DNA from: Chara braunii
Lineage: Eukaryota > Streptophyta > Charophyceae > Charales > Characeae
Reading direction: 5' to 3'
Length of the DNA stretch: 33,130 nucleotides
Assembly: GCA_003427395.1 (NCBI GenBank)
Contig: BFEA01000176.1
Span: 1,842,693 to 1,875,822 of the forward strand
Both the position numbers and the translations under genes were made by a program. Positions within the stretch are counted from its first letter, which is position 1. Every line of letters starts with the position of its first letter. The notes under the pieces were generated by a model. That model saw nothing but the letters and a program-made list of their open reading frames with translations. It made no database searches and was not told the DNA's origin. Below, in pieces: positions 9,001-21,100 of the stretch.

Positions 9001-11833
9001 TTAATGTGGCCCGATAGACCACGGAATCACAGATCAGATATTGAAGTTAATCGAACTGATCAGAAACAGATACTACACTTGATCTTAGTTATCAAAAAAG
9101 GCCGAGAAAGGTTTTGAGGACCTGTTTATCTTACTATTAAAAATAAAAAAGAAGGGAGAAAGAGAAGATAGGAAAACTCACTTGCCAATCAGAACCTTGT
9201 CCATTTTGCTGCTGTTGCTTTCCGATAGAAGGGCCTTCCACTGCAGGGTGAGTGCCTGCTCCCCCCCGCCCACGGCCCCGCTGACGGCGTTTCGCTGTCC
9301 CACCAAGTTCTTCTCCAGCCTTCAACCCATTCCCCTGCTCTTGTTCTGAGCCATTATCGCCTTCCATGCCGTTCTTCATACGTCTGAAATCAAATAACCA
9401 ACCATCCAGAATCCAGATTGATTGAACACAGAAAATTCAAAAATGTGCGCAAAGCCGCTGTCAACAGTGGGAAATTTCAAATTTGCTCATTTGCTATTCT
9501 GAGAGTTAACAAATCTTGAAAAAGAAAGACACACTCCTGAGACTTCGACCGAACAGAACGCCTGCCCGGTCATATTATAGCTGCTGTATCTAAGACTGAA
9601 TGCTGCCCCAAATATATAGCGATGATAACCCAGCATTCTATGAGGGTGAAGACGGTATTGCCCCAAATGCTGGACCTTTTTACCACTACTGCATGAAAGC
9701 AAGGTCAAGCGAACACGATCTTTGAATCAACCTTTCATAACAAATGCCAAAAAGGACAGCTGAAAAAAAAAGAGAGAGGAAAGAACAGAACCAGTGGCCT
9801 CAGGTTTCTGGGGCACTGTCAAAAACTAGGGAACGCGCGAATCTCCAGGCAGTCCTACGTTCCCGGTGTGGTTGACATGGATCGTACGCCTCAAGAACCA
9901 GGTTCCCGGACGTCAAGAGACCTGGTTCGGAATCAGTTTTGCAGTTTTTGGTACCTACCTTCTCCCCTTTCTCGCTTAAGAGAGAGTGCGGCAACCGAGT
10001 GATATTCACAAACGCATCACCATTTTGGAGCATCCCAGGAAGCTCAAGAGCCATTCATAGCTTCATGTGACTATAATAGAAACATATGTAAGAGCTGGCG
10101 TAGTGCTTGATGTACCCATAACCGGAACATATGTAAGAGTTGGTGTACTGTGTAAATGCACAGAGTATTTCCATCACAAACTGGATGTTTAAACATAACG
10201 CTGATGGACTTCGTTGCCAGCAAGACAAGAATGAAAACATCTTCCAGGGACATTCTTTCTTCATGGCACACAAAGCTGCTAATCAAACAACATGTTCAGG
10301 ATGAACTTATAATGCAATGGCAGGCAGTGAAAGCTAAACTGGATCAAAACTCATACCAAAAAGGACATAAAACAGGCTATCCAGCAATTCTCAAGGGATT
10401 GGCTGGGAAGTGACCAAGGGGGTAGAGTAGCTTATGTCCGTTGGGAAGGAGGCAGTCTCTCAGAATGCGAAGAGGAGGAGGATAATATGAGACGAGATTA
10501 CATCATCTGCTTTAAAGACTGGGCTAAGGTGGATGTGGCAATACCACTGCGCTCCCCCTTGGACTTCCCTGACCCCTTTCCGCCTCATGGTCTAGCAATG
10601 GTGGATCTCCAGTGGTATGGACTACGGTGAGGGAGAGGTAGGCACAGCGAAGGCTGCAACCGCAGGAAGAAGGGGGCTAGATGGTCACATAGTTCGGGCG
10701 CCCAGCAGCAGGCCTGACGAGACCCCCTTCTCCTCCCTAGTTGAGTGCTCACCTTCCTGCTCAGTCAATCCCCTTTTTCGAGGGTAATCAATGCTGGCAG
10801 GTTGGAAGACAGTCAAAAACAACTCAGTGCGGTTGAAATGGTTTTTGTGTAAGGGACACTGGACCCGATTTCCAGCAGGTGTTGCTCCCCACCAATAGAT
10901 GGAGCCTTCTGCTCGTACCAGCACCCCTAGCTCCTGTACGGGTAGTTCCCCCCCCCCGAAAAAAAAAAAGCTGCCTACATTACCCAATTCAGAAATTTTC
11001 AAGAAAATATATGGAGAAAAACCTATAAGTTCATTAAGGTTAATGAACTTCATACGTTTTTCTCAATAGATTTTCTTGAGAATTTCTTGAAAATTTCTGA
11101 ATGACCTCTACATTTTCTCAGCCGAACCCGGGTAATGGCCCCGGTATCTCAACTTCATTACCACTTTATTCATGAGGGACGCTGGGCCCGATTCCCAGCA
11201 CGTGCTGGTCCCCACGAATAGATCGGAGCTTTAATTAATTAATTAATTTTAAAAAAAAAGAATCACGAAAGGCTCCATGACTTATCCATCAAAGAGAAAC
11301 TTCACGCGTGCATAATCAACTATGTTCTGGAGACTACTTGCTTAGTCAAAGACTAGCGACTTGCTTAGTCAAAGTCAACAACTTGCTCAGTCAAAGACTA
11401 ACAACTTGCTCAACTTGCTTGGTCAAAGACTAGCCATATTTTATTTCTTTATTTTTTTTATTTTTTTTCCTTTTCCTTATTAGCCACATTTTCAATGGTG
11501 TTTCGGGACGGATTTGATCAAATATAGCCCTGAACCCGCCTAGAACATATGCATGTCGAACTAAAGCAGGTGGCCATTCTGACACTTGTGAATGCAGCGA
11601 TTTTTTCATGGAAGGTGCAGGTCTCGACTATAGTGAACCATAGTTGCGGCGCACAAGTGGGCATGGCGGTGCGGGCCGGTGCGCACTGCTCTGTGCACTG
11701 GAATGACCTGTCTCTTATACACATCTAGATGTGTATAAGAGACATGCTCTGTGCACTGGAATGACAGCGTGTGCACGGTGCGCTGTGCGGTCCGCTGTGC
11801 GCGGTGCGTGGACTGTGGGAGGATCGCCCTGTG

Positions 11834-11868
<35 letters not shown>

Positions 11869-12643
11869 CAGGCCCCCAAGAGAGAGAGAGAGAGACAACA
11901 AAGGGTCCCCTTCGCGTCAATTCGAGGGCCCCTGCAGATACCTCGAATGGCTCCTACGATACATGTGGAGTTATTGAGGGCCACTGCTTCTACGAGAAGG
12001 ATGGCCTCGTCATGTGTGGAAGAGATGGGGGCAGACCACCAATATATGCTGTGGATTCGAGTTCAGGGCTGTAGCTCGGCAGTAATGGGTCACCAATTCA
12101 GTTAGACCCTGTTCGTGTCTCCATGTGATTCTCAGGGGTTCCCTCCACCACTCACCAAATGTATATAATATTAGTAAAACGAATCTTCTGCTAAAACATG
12201 GAACCATACACCGCCATATGCTATGGCTTTTGTGCATGTGGTGAGTAGTGGAGCAGGCCCCACCGTACGTATTCGTAGGAAAACAAAAACAAAAAAAAAC
12301 GAGAGAGGTACGGCCATCTTCATCCTAACCCATAACTGCCGACATGCAGACCTGAATGCCAAAAAAAAACGAGACAGGTACGGCCATCTTCAGCATATAT
12401 TGGTGGTCGGCTGGCCATGGAAAATGCAACTTGTGACTTCTGCAAAGCTTCGCGGGCCAGGTCGTTATTAGGTGACTACCCCCTTCTTGCAAACTAACCC
12501 CACCGGTGTGTGGGATTCGCAGAAGGGAGCGGGAAGGCCAGTTTCGATACCCCGCCTCCCGGCTAAAAAAATAAGTTCGAATGAGCCCTAGGCTACCAGC
12601 CGGGCCGCCCGGGTCCCGGGTGGCCAGCCCGTGCAAGGACTCC

Positions 12644-12697
<54 letters not shown>

Positions 12698-15600
12698 GAA
12701 AAAAAACTATGTTATGCAGAAAAATAAACTGAACAACTTTTGCCTCAGGGCACATCGAAATTCTTTACCAATTTTAAAATAAAAATAAAAGTTTCAAAAT
12801 ATTGTTTTTATTTTTATTTTTATTATTTTTTTTGGCCCGGCCGGGCAAGTGACCCCGGGCCACTCTGGTAGCCTAGCATTATGAGCCCTATTTTATGCTT
12901 CACCATTTTGAAACTTTTGTGGGAAGGGCCTGCAGAAATCAAAATTCGGCAGTGCTTGCCCCAAAAAAAGACTCGGGCCGGGGGCACGGCCGGTTTCCGA
13001 GCTCGCGCGGTGCGTTTAACATTTTTGCCAAGTTGGGGGCCCTAAGAAATGACAAAACCCCTACTTTTTTTTACCTTTTTTTTGGACCTAATTTTTCCAA
13101 TGTGGTGCGGTTCGGTGCGCAATGCGTGGGCAAATCCGCACACTGAGGTGCGCCACAACTATGCATTGAACCCTAAACCATGAAGGTTCTATATATCAGA
13201 AGGCCTTTGCCTACATGAAACAATAAACCAGGAATGTCTCGACAAGTCAGGCCTCCAGTCTCTGGACTCTCTGTAGATTATTGTCCCGAGGTCTGAACAC
13301 GTCTACACTCAATCCTTAAGCATTTAAGGTTTGGGGAATAAGGTTTTCCGCATTACGATTTTAGGGTTTAGGCCCTTCAGGGTTTAGGGTTTTAGTAACT
13401 TTTTTTATGGTTTAGAGTCTTCAGACCGCAAGATCGAAAAGTGGTGTGGCAGCAAACGTCTGCAGAGACTGGGTCAAATCACTCACTGGACCCCTCCAAC
13501 ACTGCAGTACGGACGAACCTTGGAACCGTAGTATGGAGAGACTGGAGATATTGGTACCATAATCTGCAAAGACTGGGTCCCTCCAACAATGTCGGATGGT
13601 CCAGGGGTCCGCACGAACCTTGGGACAATAGTCCGCAGAGACTGGTGTTGGCTTGGTGTTGGTCTGCACAATATCTCATATGGGACCATTCACCATATGG
13701 GACCACAAGATCTCATTTGGGACCATCCAGCACATGGGACCACAAGAAATCATACGGGACCATTCAAAAGTACAACCCTCCTCCCTCCATATCAGATCTT
13801 GTGGAGACGAACACCAACACTTTCCAAACAATTTATGAACATTATATTGATTATAATATAATTCATAAGTAACACCCCATATGAGATCGATCTTGTGCAG
13901 ACCACTACCAATACTTTCCGAGCACATTAAAGAGCATAGTAGCAATACTCACTCCCCCCTCCCACCCCCCCTTTATGACCGCATCTGCACTTTTCAACCC
14001 GTGCAAGCCATTCGAGCCCAGTGCAGATATATGATAGATAAATAGGTACGAATCAGATCTTGAACAACATTCACAGAACAAATCTCTGTTTGTCGAGCCA
14101 ATTGTCTGATTCTGACCAGATGTGGATGGCCCTATGACACCTGACTATACTAAATAAAACAACTTTTGATTTACAAACGAAGACCTGTTTTCCAGCAGGT
14201 TCTGCTTCCCACCAATAGATGGAGCCCTCAAAAAAAAAAAAAAAAAAAAAAAGGTAGGAAGAACTGAAAGCAGACAAAAGCGAAGACGGAAGCGAACAGA
14301 GAAGCGCCCTCCCTCCCCTTACAGCTTTATCCATTCATATGTGTTTGAATCCCTGCCTTCATTGCACACACTGGATGCCGAGTGACGATCATGACTAGAT
14401 ACTGGTTGGCTGACGAACAAAAAAAAAAAAATACTGGTTGATTGCCGAAAGGGCCAAAACGAAAAAAATGACAACAGAGACCTAATGAGCTAGGCTACCA
14501 GAGTGGCCAGGGGCAACTTGCCCAGCCGGGCAACAACCAAGAAAAAAAAATTAAAAAAAAATAAATTTTATTTTGTTCAAAATTGGTAAAGAATTCCGAT
14601 GTGACCCTGAGGCAAAAGTTGTTCAGTTTTGTTTTGTGCATCACATTGATTTATTTATTTTTTTCAGTTTTTTCCTCTTTTTTATTCCTGGGTCCTTCCC
14701 CTGGTCCTTGCATGGCTGGGCCGCCCGGTCAAACAAGGTGTGACCCGGGCAGCCCGGTCAAACAAGGTGTGACCCGGGCAGCCCGGCTGGTAGCCCAGCT
14801 AATGAGACAAAAAACAAGAAAATGAAAACAAGTTACTATTTTTAGAAACTTTTGTAGTTCTGAAGTTCAAACCTATTGTCATCCCTTACCGTTTTGTCAT
14901 TTTCCGTAATCGCTTAGCTTCAGCTTCCTTCTCGTCGTCAGAAAACTCCACCTCCTGGTCAAGCCAAAAACATGTCCCAAAAGGTTCTAGACCAATCAAA
15001 AACTGATTAAGACTTTACATAAAACACAACGCTTGCAGTTCTTGTCCCGGCAATGACGAGAACTAAATTTAAATTAGTGCATTTCTGATATACGGATGTG
15101 TCAAGTCACACAGCCCCACTCACATCCCCCCAGGGCATTCTGGAATAGCATGGCTATATTCTCTAGCCTCCTTCGCTGCCTACCAAAGGTCGGCTTCGAA
15201 TGGCCGAGTTCCATACAGAGCGTAGACATGCATTAATCAATACTGCGAAGCCGCCAGAGCTCCGACTCAATAATGCGAAGCCGCCAGAGCTCCAACTCAG
15301 CTGCTGAACTTCCAGCGAGAGAGACAGGAAGACCTAGTTTATCATTGGCGCAATATCCTGCAGCGACCTGGCAAGATGCCTTCTCCACACACTGCCCTCG
15401 CTTTTCGCTGACATGCTACAAGTGCACACCCATGAGCATTGCGTGGGCTCCATTTTTACCGCATGGCCCCGCCACACCCACCCCCAGCCCCCCCTATTTC
15501 ATGCACCCAAAGATGGTGCTTTTCAGACTCTCTATGACCATGCCTCCGCTTGGACTTAACCCCCAAACAAATTCCACCGAACATAGGCGAAGGGTCCGAA

Positions 15601-17128
15601 TCTCTCTACTACTGTAAGAGGGTCCAAGTTCCGTTCGATGCAATCAGCTTGGAGCTGCTCACATTGTTGACTGGTTTCAGATTCCATTCTGAATTTCTGA
15701 GCTCTCTTTCAACCATAATGCCTTTTCACATCATCCATCACAGACTATGAAAGAGCACAAAAGGGTGGACACTGGGACGGAAGGGGCGATAGACAAAGGG
15801 AACGTAGTCGGAGAGAGCAAGCAAGCCCGGCAAGAGACTGACGGAACAGCATGTACACAAAGTAGTCTACTGCTATTATCATTCACAAGCGACGAATCAA
15901 AAGGCATGGACGGCCTGAAAGGGCGAAGTGTTCAAGAGACCAAAAAGAGAAAATGCTACTGTGTTTCATCATCAAGCAACATCCTGCTCCAGAATTCACC
16001 CAAGCGCCCAAGACTACGGGAGGCCACGGGAGGAAATGTGACAATAGGGCCTCGCTCCACTACACAACACTCTACATGCATTTGGACACTTTATTTGGAC
16101 CAGATTCAGTCAAAATGCTGGACTCGTCCACATGCACCTGTTTGACAAAGCACCGAAACGCATGTAGAGTGTTGAGTAGTGGAGCGACGGCCATAGTCTA
16201 CAGCTCATGTCCGCAGTCGCAGCTGCGAGAAGAATTCTGTCCAGACCTCATGCTCCTAGCAGACACAAGGTCGATTCCATCAACATCTCATGGCCATAGC
16301 TTGAGAGAGAGAAAACTGAGCGGAAACAGACCAAGACCAATCTCTTTCCCACATCGTGGCCTTCGAATATCCACGAACATACAACCGGAAAAGTCGAATC
16401 GTACGCATTCAACAAGCAGGTCACAGCACATTACCCGTTCATATGCAGAGGTTTACACGACTTCAAGCAAATAAAGCAGCTATTATACCAATGCTTGTGA
16501 ATCGAGTAGGTGGTTTTGGATTCTACACAACGAGTGCAAAGATCAACACCGACAACCAGAATTAACACTGTACGAAGGCACCAATACCCTAGAGGGGCTG
16601 CATTGTTACATAACGTGGCTCCAGCCAAGAACCGCACCCGCAGCAAAATAGTTTGTCAGACGCTCGATCCAACAGTGATGCTCTATGCAGAACCTCTAAG
16701 CATTGAGACGCTGACAAAACCCTACCCAGCTGAGTTGGTACGCCCACTAAGGGTAGGGTATGCACGTAATATATACGAGCCTGTTACAAGGGATTGGAAG
16801 ATGGCTTTGGCCGAAGGCAAAGAGAAGAACAAAAACAAAAAGGGGCGGCAGTATTTGCCCACCTGAATATGAAATAACGAAGGAGAAGTTCAATTTGAAA
16901 TGGGAGTATCCCAGCATGGCACTTGAGAATGGGGACATAAAAAGAAGATGGTGAAAACAGTTATGAGCCACACCCAAAACACCCATTCAAGGATCAGCCA
17001 ATATGAAAACGACCACAATCAACTTACCTCCTCAGGCAGCTCCTCATCATTGGCTCCAGACGCATCATAACCCTTCTTGTGCTGTAAGAAGCAAACATAC
17101 CAGATGAGCAAGTTAATCACAAAGGGGA

Positions 17129-17215
<87 letters not shown>

Positions 17216-18086
17216 CACACACACACACACACACGCACGCGCGTCAAAACCAGCATTTCCCAAATCGACAGAATGCAATGCCCCACAGCGTGACCCAGAA
17301 AGGGAATAACATTGAATACACTAGGAGCATTATCCAATGTATGGATTCATGCAACTGACAGAAAATACATCAGCCCATCAGTTCCAAAGCAGGAGAAGCC
17401 GACAGCAAGCAGACAAATCACGAAAGAAGCACACAGCCGCTTGGAAACAGCAAGAGATCACCACTTCTTTCTATTTTAATTTACTGTTAATCTTTTACCC
17501 TGCTTACAAGAAAAAGGGAGAGATTCATGCAACCATACAAGAAAAGGGAGAAGTCCATCCAACCATACAAGAACAAGGAGGGGTCCATGCAAGGTCCCTG
17601 CAACCATACAAGAAAAAGGAAGGGGTCCATGCAACCATACAAGAAAAGGGAAGGGGTCCATGCAACCAAGAGCAAGCGGGCAACAACAGCAGAACGGTTT
17701 TATCTATGACTATAAAAAATGTTTGGCAGGTTTCACGTGATGCTGTCCTGGGAGACACCGTGCGACTGTTTGGGCCCAGGCTGTCCCCACAGCCCAGCTA
17801 CCCCACACTGTATCACCCAGTCCAAGTAGCATCGCCCACCTAACCCACATAGTACCATCCAGTTCACATAGCAAGACCCGCCCCACATAGCACCCCACAG
17901 CCTGACCACCCAGCGCACATAGTACCAGCCCGCAAGGCGAGATGTGCTCTTTTCTTGTGTGCATTGTGAGAGTCATGTCTGTGTGCGTATGTCTTTTCAA
18001 CCACGTAGAAATTCTCTCTTTTCGGGGCGGGGATGGAGATGGGGCTTCCCACAGCACAGCCGACATAGCCTCACCCTGTGCACAAA

Positions 18087-18142
<56 letters not shown>

Positions 18143-21100
18143 AGATGCCGAGCTGCTGCCGTGTGGAGGAGATGATCAACAGAGGGGGAGGAAGGAGATG
18201 GTATCTGGTGCAAACCACTTGCAAACCACGATGGACCGCCACGGGTGAAGCTGCAGCTCCTACTTGTTGGCTATTAATTTATTAAACGATTGAATGGAAA
18301 CTAACTTCCAAACAAACCAAATAATACCTTCAAACAGAGCCAAACTTCAGGTAAGCATGCCCCTTGTGTGCCAGGGGCTGTGCACAATTATACAAATTGA
18401 CATTTGAAAATACACAAAAGACGAGATCAATTCATCAAATACAGAAATATTGCAAACTAGAAACTTTCTTTACAAAAGAAAAAAAGCCTTTAAAAAGGTT
18501 CATTAACCCAAGGGTTCACACTTACCAAGGAGGCATCATTAAGTATGAATTTCGCATAATCTTCTACATAAGAAACAGCAGCATCGGGCACAGCCTCCTC
18601 TGGCACCTGTTACATCAACAATGCCAGAGGACAGAGCAGTCAATTAAAAGATGCTTGGCAGTAATGACCTTAGCGCGAGTGAGAATTTTCCCTCCCATCC
18701 CCAGGAATGACTATGCCTGCCCCATGGCTGAACGGTACACACGCACCAGTTGATGAACAGATCACTAATGAGTCTCAATGGTGTTGAACAAGGCAATACT
18801 TTTAGAGACAATGAAACAACACACGATGCTCCCAAGGAACACACAAGCACTCCAACAACCCCACAGCATACCCGCCTCGTCCACTGTTGGGTTTGAACTA
18901 GCATGAGTGCCCTCCAGCCCCACACGACAGCAAGGACGACAACGACTCCGGAGCATGCCTGCCTTGGCCACCATTGGGCTCGAACTAGCGTGAGCGCCCT
19001 CCGGGACCAATGACAGCAAGAACGACAACAACTCCACAGCACACCCGCCACCACCACCATTGGGGTCAACCTAGCACGAGTGCCCTTCGGCCCCAACGAC
19101 AGCAAGGATGACGACGACTCCAGAGCACGCCTGCCACAGCCACCATTGGGGTCGAACTCGCACGAGTGCCCTCCGGCCCCGATGACAGCAAGGACGGGAG
19201 ACCAAGAAAAAAGGGACAACAACGACAGCAGCAACAACACACGTACCAACAAGGCTTCAGGGAAGGTCAAAAAAACGACAGCCAGAACAAGAAGGGGCAT
19301 ACACCAACTCCACAAATGGCAGAGACAAGAGATTTCCTAGGGTTTAGGGTTTAAGCAGGCAGTAGCCAGGGGGCGGACCGAGAGGAAAAAAGCTGGTCTG
19401 TTTTGTACCTGTGAGCAGCACAGTGTATTTTCAATACAAAAGTCTGCCGAACAGTTGTCCTTTCCTGTCATTCCTAACCTTTGCCAGCACTCATTTGACC
19501 TTACCGGGCTTAACCCTAAATTTTTCCTCGCGCTCTTTCTAGTCCTCAGAAAAAAAGTTTCTACTGACTTCAGAAAAGGGGGAAAAGACAATCCACTCGC
19601 ACCAAGGGATATGACCTTTTTCCTCAAATTCTCTTGAACCAGCAGCACCTCTGAGCCTCATTTTGGCGCCCCAGGTTCATGCTGCACGCCAGACAAAAAA
19701 CGAGCTGGTGCGGTGCCAATTTTTTTCCCTTTTGGCGGTCCCCGCCAGCCAAAGAGCTCCAGTAGGCCCGAGCCCCCGAGAATTGCGGTTGTAAACAAAT
19801 GCAAATCTGAACAAAATACTGGTGGTTTAAAGTTCTTTCTAACGGCGAAGATTTCAACCGGCCAATTTTTCGGACTTCAAAAGGTAATTTCCTAAACTGG
19901 CAACCATGGAAAAAGAATAGTGGCACTTACATCAACCTTAACTCGATACCTTTCTTGGCCCTTCGGCTAAAAATAGCTCGATCCAGTGTAGTATCTATTC
20001 TGATCAGTTTAATATGTGATCCGTGATCCATCCGACATCAATCTTAATTGTCGGAAAGTGGGTGCAGTTTAGGTCCAGAGAAAGGATTCATATAGTGGCG
20101 CATGTGTCTGACGGACTCTAGACCCTTAGCTCCCAGAAGATGAGATGACTCTGTGTTTTAATAGACGCGATTCCTTACCTCTGCCGCACTATTAAACCGC
20201 ACCGAATACAAGGGAGCAACCACAGGGCCAAAAATCTCATCCACCTGCAAAAAAAAAGTTCCCAGGCAGCACGAACAAGACACACAGTTAGATCTGGAAG
20301 AGCTCAAACTTAACGACCACAACTGCCACAACAACAGACCTGGACACTCATGAACTGTTGACATGCAGAGCTGAGTTCGGACCCGATTGGAAGTATTCAA
20401 GACTTCTGAATTACCCGGGCCAGTCTGCTCGATTATGATAACTCAAAGCCGCTAAAGGTTGTTATCAAGGCAGAAATAGTTCAAAAAAAAAAAAAAACCG
20501 TACTTCTGCCTTGGTAACAGCCTCTAAAGAGAATAGTGTCGTGAATACAGCTGTCCCCCATCACGAGGACGAGAAAGCTTTATATATATCGTCTATATCA
20601 AGGCAGAAATAGTTTAAAAAGAAAAGAAAAGAAAAAACGTATTTCTGCCTTGGTAACAGCCTCTAAAGAGAATAGTGTCATGAATACAGCTGTCCCCCAT
20701 ATGAGGACGAGAAAGCTTTTTAAATTATATATAAAACAAAATCTCTAAGATGTGTTACCAGGGTCATCCGGCCGCTGACCCAGGTAGACCTGCACGGGGG
20801 GTGACCCGCCCAGGGCAGTCGTTTCTTTTCTTCTTTTTTTTTTTGGCAGTGGGGCAACTTTGCGCCCACTGAGATGTGCCCAAATCCGGCCTTATCTTTG
20901 AATTTGCTGGTCTCACCAAAGGGTGTCTACAGGGTATAAGCGAGGTTCAAAAGGGGTCGAAGGGGCTTATAGAGGGGCTTAGAGGGGCTTAAAGGGGTAT
21001 GATATAATTTAGTATTTTGTTTTTATTTTCTGTTTTGGATTCAATAACAGGTGACCCTCAGCCAAAAGTTGTTTGATTTGTAATTCTACGTGATATAGTT

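Larger units (their letters stand above)
6055..9181 (-). other. NAF1 intron 8
   Basis: 3.1 kb, GTGAGT...CAG. Reading in transcript direction it holds a sense U2-like sequence, a CTT microsatellite, fragments of the hAT-like MITE family, a CCACCAGTA-TIR element, a tRNA-like head with a LINE-like tail, and one hairpin MITE copy. 7760-8200 shows nothing further. Confidence 0.7.
9384..14889 (-). other. NAF1 intron 7 (phase 2)
   Basis: The longest intron, 5.5 kb, GTAAGG...TTTCAG. It contains MITE family 1 and hAT-like MITE copies, three SINE family B copies, a foldback, two minisatellites, poly-A runs and the sequencing adapter. 9700-10330 and 12890-13440 show no recognisable element beyond short repeat-like fragments. 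Confidence 0.7.
17082..18525 (-). other. NAF1 intron 5
   Basis: 1.44 kb, GTAAGT...TTACAG. It is mostly microsatellite and minisatellite. 17786-17930 has loose repeats of CACATAGCACC/CACATAGTACC. No exon or RNA gene is seen. Confidence 0.7.
18607..20178 (-). other. NAF1 intron 4
   Basis: 1.57 kb, GTAAGG...AACAG. It contains an antisense U2-like sequence, an 87-bp minisatellite and a partial CCACCAGTA-TIR element near 19817-19835 (ACTGGTGGTTTAA). Confidence 0.7.

Noticed and set aside
9800-10054. 84-residue minus-strand frame (starting MALELPGMLQNGDAF)
   Set aside because: It lies in intron 7 with a donor-like GTAGGT inside, but it does not fit NAF1, which is contiguous across exons 7 and 8, and it has no recognisable family.
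16345-16357. CCCACATCG resembling the plant snRNA upstream element
   Set aside because: No TATA box at the expected spacing and no snRNA-like sequence downstream; probably chance.
16690-16790. tRNA-like CTCAGCTGGGTA on the minus strand
   Set aside because: There is no B-box at suitable spacing and no foldable arms.
16510-16866. 118-residue plus-strand frame in intron 6
   Set aside because: It has no similarity I recognise and no splice or repeat support; intron 6 is already bounded by secure NAF1 exons on the other strand.
18644-19315. 223-residue minus-strand frame
   Set aside because: It translates the 87-bp minisatellite; no start context, splice structure or domain supports a protein.
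20540-20580. Hammerhead ribozyme resemblance (GTCC...GAGGACGAGAAAGC)
   Set aside because: The stem II-like GTCC/GGAC pair and a GAAA are present, but the obligatory CUGANGA core is missing on both strands and the GAAA is not in the right place.
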